DNA from: Pseudomonadota bacterium
GTDB taxonomy: Bacteria; Pseudomonadota; Gammaproteobacteria; Acidiferrobacterales; UBA6901
Length of the DNA stretch: 7,309 nucleotides
Reading direction: 5' to 3'
Assembly (NCBI GenBank): GCA_021783175.1
Contig: JAJXUF010000147.1
Span: 1 to 7,309 of the forward strand
The notes under the pieces are model-generated. The model saw only the letters and a program-made list of their open reading frames with translations. It was not told the origin of the DNA and did no database searches. How positions within the stretch are numbered: the first letter of the stretch is position 1; each line of letters opens with the position of its first letter. Below, one piece after another: positions 5,149 to 7,309 of this stretch. Position numbers and translations under genes: made by a program.

Positions 5149-5188
5149 CTAACGCAGGCCCTTGCCGTACGCACAGGAGACAGTATAG

Positions 5189-6487
5189 ATGGCCACAAGC
5201 AAACCGAAGAACCCAGAGAAGCACTCTACTTTTCTCCCCAAAGAGAAAAAGTCGACCAAGCCGTTCCACGAAACACCCATGCTGGATCAGCTGGAAAGCG
5301 GACCGTGGCCCAGCTTCGTAACCGGCCTTAAGCGTCTTGCCCATGACAACAACATGATGGTGGACCTGCTCGGCCAGCTGGAACATTCATACAAGACCCG
5401 CCTGGGCTACTGGAAGGGTGGCACGGTCAGCGTATTCGGTTACGGCGGCGGCATTATTCCCCGCTTCTCCGAAGTCGCCAAAATGTTCCCGGAATCAAAA
5501 GAATTTCACACCATTCGCGTCCAGCCGCCCGCCGGCAACCATTACACCACCCAGATGCTGCGCAAGCTGTCGGATTCGTGGAACAAGTACGGCTCTGGCC
5601 TGATTGCCTTCCACGGCCAGACTGGCAACATCATGTTCATCGGCACGACGAGCACCAATACCCAGCATTTCTTTGACGAAATCAATGAATACGGTTTCGA
5701 TCTGGGTGGCGCCGGTCCTTGCGTGCGCACGGCCATGTCCTGCGTCGGTGCAGCGCGTTGCGAGCAATCAAACTGCAACGAGCAAAAGATCCACCGTCTG
5801 CTGGTCAACAACTTCATCGACGACATGCACCGTCCGGCATTGCCTTACAAGTTCAAGTTCAAGGTGTCCGGCTGCCCGAACGACTGCATGAACTCGATTC
5901 AGCGTTCCGACATGGCGGTCATCGGCACTTGGCGCGACGACATGCAGGTTGATCAGAAGGAAGTGAAGTCCTTCGTCGCCTCGCGCGGACGCAAGTACGT
6001 CATTGACAATGTCATCAGCCGCTGCCCCACCCAGGCGCTGTCACTGAATGACGACGACACGCTTGACGTCGACAATCGCAATTGCGTGCGCTGCATGCAT
6101 TGCATCAACGTCATGACCAAGGCGCTCTCCCCCGGCAAGGACAAAGGTGTCACCGTGCTGATCGGCGGCAAGCGCACGCTCAAGATCGGCGACATCATGG
6201 GCACCGTCATCGTCCCCTTCATGAAGCTCGAAACAGATGAAGAGTATGAGCAGCTGAAGGAAATCGCGGTCAACACCATCGACTTTTGGGCCGAAAACGG
6301 CCTGGAGCACGAGCGTTGCGGCGAAATGATCGAGCGTATCGGTCTGGTCAACTTCCTTGAAGGTATCGGCCTTGAGGTCGACCCCAACATGATTAACCAT
6401 CCGCGCACCATCTCCTACATCCGTACGGACGAGTGGGACAAGGAAGCGGAAAAGTGGTTCGACCGCCAAAAGCAGGCTGCCGGCTAA
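5189..6487 (+). CDS. dsrA: Dissimilatory sulfite reductase alpha subunit (oxidative type)
   Basis: Complete 432-residue DsrA. With DsrB it forms the cytoplasmic alpha2beta2 siroheme enzyme that in sulfur oxidisers runs in reverse, releasing sulfite from DsrC-bound sulfur. The siroheme-[4Fe-4S] ligands are Cys185 and Cys191 (CVGAARC, CX5C) and Cys229 and Cys233 (CPNDC, CX3C). An inserted ferredoxin domain around residues 270-325 supplies Cys279, Cys299, Cys302 and Cys305 (CVRCMHC preceded by RCPTQAL). Conserved blocks include TPMLDQLESGPWPSFV near residue 30 and NPxTISYIRTDEW-like residues near the end. The ATG at 5189 has an AGGAG 9 bases upstream. It is first in the dsr operon and followed by dsrB after 76 bp. 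The oxidative assignment rests on remembered similarity to sulfur-oxidiser DsrA and on the neighbourhood; a phylogeny would decide it. Confidence 0.97.
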   Translation: MATSKPKNPEKHSTFLPKEKKSTKPFHETPMLDQLESGPWPSFVTGLKRLAHDNNMMVDLLGQLEHSYKTRLGYWKGGTVSVFGYGGGIIPRFSEVAKMFPESKEFHTIRVQPPAGNHYTTQMLRKLSDSWNKYGSGLIAFHGQTGNIMFIGTTSTNTQHFFDEINEYGFDLGGAGPCVRTAMSCVGAARCEQSNCNEQKIHRLLVNNFIDDMHRPALPYKFKFKVSGCPNDCMNSIQRSDMAVIGTWRDDMQVDQKEVKSFVASRGRKYVIDNVISRCPTQALSLNDDDTLDVDNRNCVRCMHCINVMTKALSPGKDKGVTVLIGGKRTLKIGDIMGTVIVPFMKLETDEEYEQLKEIAVNTIDFWAENGLEHERCGEMIERIGLVNFLEGIGLEVDPNMINHPRTISYIRTDEWDKEAEKWFDRQKQAAG

Positions 6488-6513
6488 CCTGCGCCCGAGG
6501 CAACAGGAACGAG

Positions 6514-6528
6514 GCCCGCGTTGCGGGC
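6514..6528 (+). promoter_or_regulatory. Intercistronic hairpin between dsrA and dsrB
   Basis: GCCCGC and GCGGGC pair perfectly across a 3-nt GTT loop, 26 bases after the dsrA stop. There is no T-tract, so read-through is expected. Such stems often protect the upstream message or mark a processing site, allowing unequal subunit expression. Confidence 0.5.
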
Positions 6529-6563
6529 TAATTTGAACGAATTGTCGATTGTTTGGAGGATCC

Positions 6564-7309
6564 ATGGCTGAACAGGCCGAAATGCGTCAACCGATCGAGA
6601 GCGGATGCCCTGATGGCTTCCAGTACATGCACCCGCTGATGATCCGGAACTATGGCAACTGGAAGTACCACGACCGCCCGCGTCCCGGGGTGCTGCATCA
6701 CGTGGCACATAGCGGCGATGAAATCTGGACCGTGCGCGCTGGTACCCAGCGCCAGCTCGGACCTTACGAAATCAACCTGCTGTGCGACATCATCGACAAG
6801 TACGCCGATGGCTACGTACGCTTCACTATCCGCAGCAACCTTGAAATCATGGTGGACAAGGCCGAAAAGGTCGAACCCCTGATCCAGGCGCTGACCGATG
6901 CTGGCTACCCGGTGGGTGGCACCGGCAACTCGGTGACGATGATTTCCCACACCCAGGGCTGGCTGCACTGTGATATCCCCGGCACCGATGCTTCGGGCGT
7001 GGTGAAGGCCCTGATGGACGAGCTTTACGAAGAGTTCGTTCGTGAGGATATGCCGAACCGCGTACACATTACGACGTCGTGCTGCCAGATCAACTGCGGC
7101 GGCCAGGGCGACATCGCCATCAACATCCAGCACACCAAGCCGCCCAAGATCAACCACGATCTCGTGGCCAACGTGTGCGAGCGTCCTTCGGTGGTGGCAC
7201 GCTGCCCCGTGGCGGCCATCCGCCCGGCCATGGTTAACGGCAAGCCGTCGCTCGAAGTGGACGAGAAGAAGTGTATCTGCTGCGGCGCCTGCTATCCGCC
7301 CTGCCCGCC
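6564..7309 (+). CDS. dsrB: Dissimilatory sulfite reductase beta subunit (3'-truncated)
   Basis: The first 248 residues of DsrB; the frame is open to the window edge, and the family is normally a little over 350 residues. It starts MAEQAEMRQPIESGCPDGFQ, and the block MHPLMIRNYGNWKYHDRPRPGVLHHVA is typical of DsrB. Ligands to the catalytic siroheme-linked [4Fe-4S] cluster are seen as Cys136 (WLHCDIPGTD) and Cys173, Cys174 and Cys178 (CCQINCGGQG). The ferredoxin domain begins with Cys214 (ARCPVAAIRP) and CICCGACYPPC (Cys237, Cys240, Cys243, Cys247), which is cut just after the last cysteine. The ATG at 6564 is preceded by GGAGGA only 3-4 bases away, a strong but unusually close ribosome site. 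It is co-transcribed with dsrA and is the catalytic partner. Confidence 0.96.
   Translation, partial: MAEQAEMRQPIESGCPDGFQYMHPLMIRNYGNWKYHDRPRPGVLHHVAHSGDEIWTVRAGTQRQLGPYEINLLCDIIDKYADGYVRFTIRSNLEIMVDKAEKVEPLIQALTDAGYPVGGTGNSVTMISHTQGWLHCDIPGTDASGVVKALMDELYEEFVREDMPNRVHITTSCCQINCGGQGDIAINIQHTKPPKINHDLVANVCERPSVVARCPVAAIRPAMVNGKPSLEVDEKKCICCGACYPPCP

Larger units (their letters stand above)
4612..5188. other. 577-bp divergent regulatory region between the oxygenase gene and dsrA
   Basis: No credible gene is found here on either strand; the few open frames are very short or antisense extensions. The region is more AT-rich than the flanking genes. It contains candidate promoters for both directions, several dyads and repeats, and a leader hairpin, each listed separately. 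If the plus-strand promoter at 4837-4866 is right, dsrA has a leader of over 300 nt, long enough for post-transcriptional control. Confidence 0.8.

Noticed and set aside
594..5188. CRISPR array to accompany the Cas6-like gene
   Set aside because: I looked for regularly spaced 25-40 bp repeats on both strands and saw none; the 13-bp repeats in the intergenic region are 351 bp apart and not an array.

Overview
The window looks like chromosome of a sulfur-oxidising proteobacterium (beta- or gammaproteobacterial type; the sequence alone does not settle which). The main evidence is the start of a dissimilatory sulfite reductase operon on the right. dsrA is complete and dsrB runs off the edge, and both resemble the oxidative ('reverse') DsrAB of sulfur oxidisers. 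DNA is GC-rich in the genes and clearly more AT-rich in the large intergenic region. There are no rRNA or tRNA genes, no insertion sequence and no CRISPR array.

Layout. Positions 2-544 (+) are the C-terminal cytoplasmic part, with two CBS domains, of a CLC-type chloride channel whose membrane part lies outside the window. Six genes then follow on the minus strand in one direction, listed here in transcription order: a TauD/TfdA-type 2-oxoglutarate/Fe(II) oxygenase (4611-3652, TTG start), a 65-residue protein of unknown function (3629-3432), a helical TPR-like protein (3373-2666), a Cas6/Cmx6-like RNA endonuclease homologue (2661-1978), a DsrC/TusE-family protein that has lost both functional cysteines (1893-1552), and a two-domain mercaptopyruvate-type sulfurtransferase (1463-594). 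A 577-bp divergent intergenic region (4612-5188) separates this set from dsrAB on the plus strand.

How the genes may work together. DsrAB is the siroheme reductase core that, in sulfur oxidisers, turns DsrC-bound persulfide sulfur into sulfite. The leftward set combines a rhodanese-fold sulfurtransferase, a cysteine-less DsrC paralogue (a form proposed to be regulatory rather than a sulfur carrier), an orphan Cas6-like protein, an uncharacterised helical protein translationally close to it, and an oxygenase. I know of no function for this combination. It is the best candidate here for an undescribed system, possibly linking RNA processing or binding to sulfur metabolism; that link is inference.

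The intergenic region is rich in candidate control elements: a sigma70-like promoter for each direction, a C4-ATA-G6 element like CsoR/CstR-family operators just after the dsr-side -10 box, a 7-5-7 dyad ahead of the oxygenase gene, a 13-bp direct repeat whose AAACGCAG core also sits inside the leftward promoter, and a 10-bp leader hairpin shortly before dsrA.
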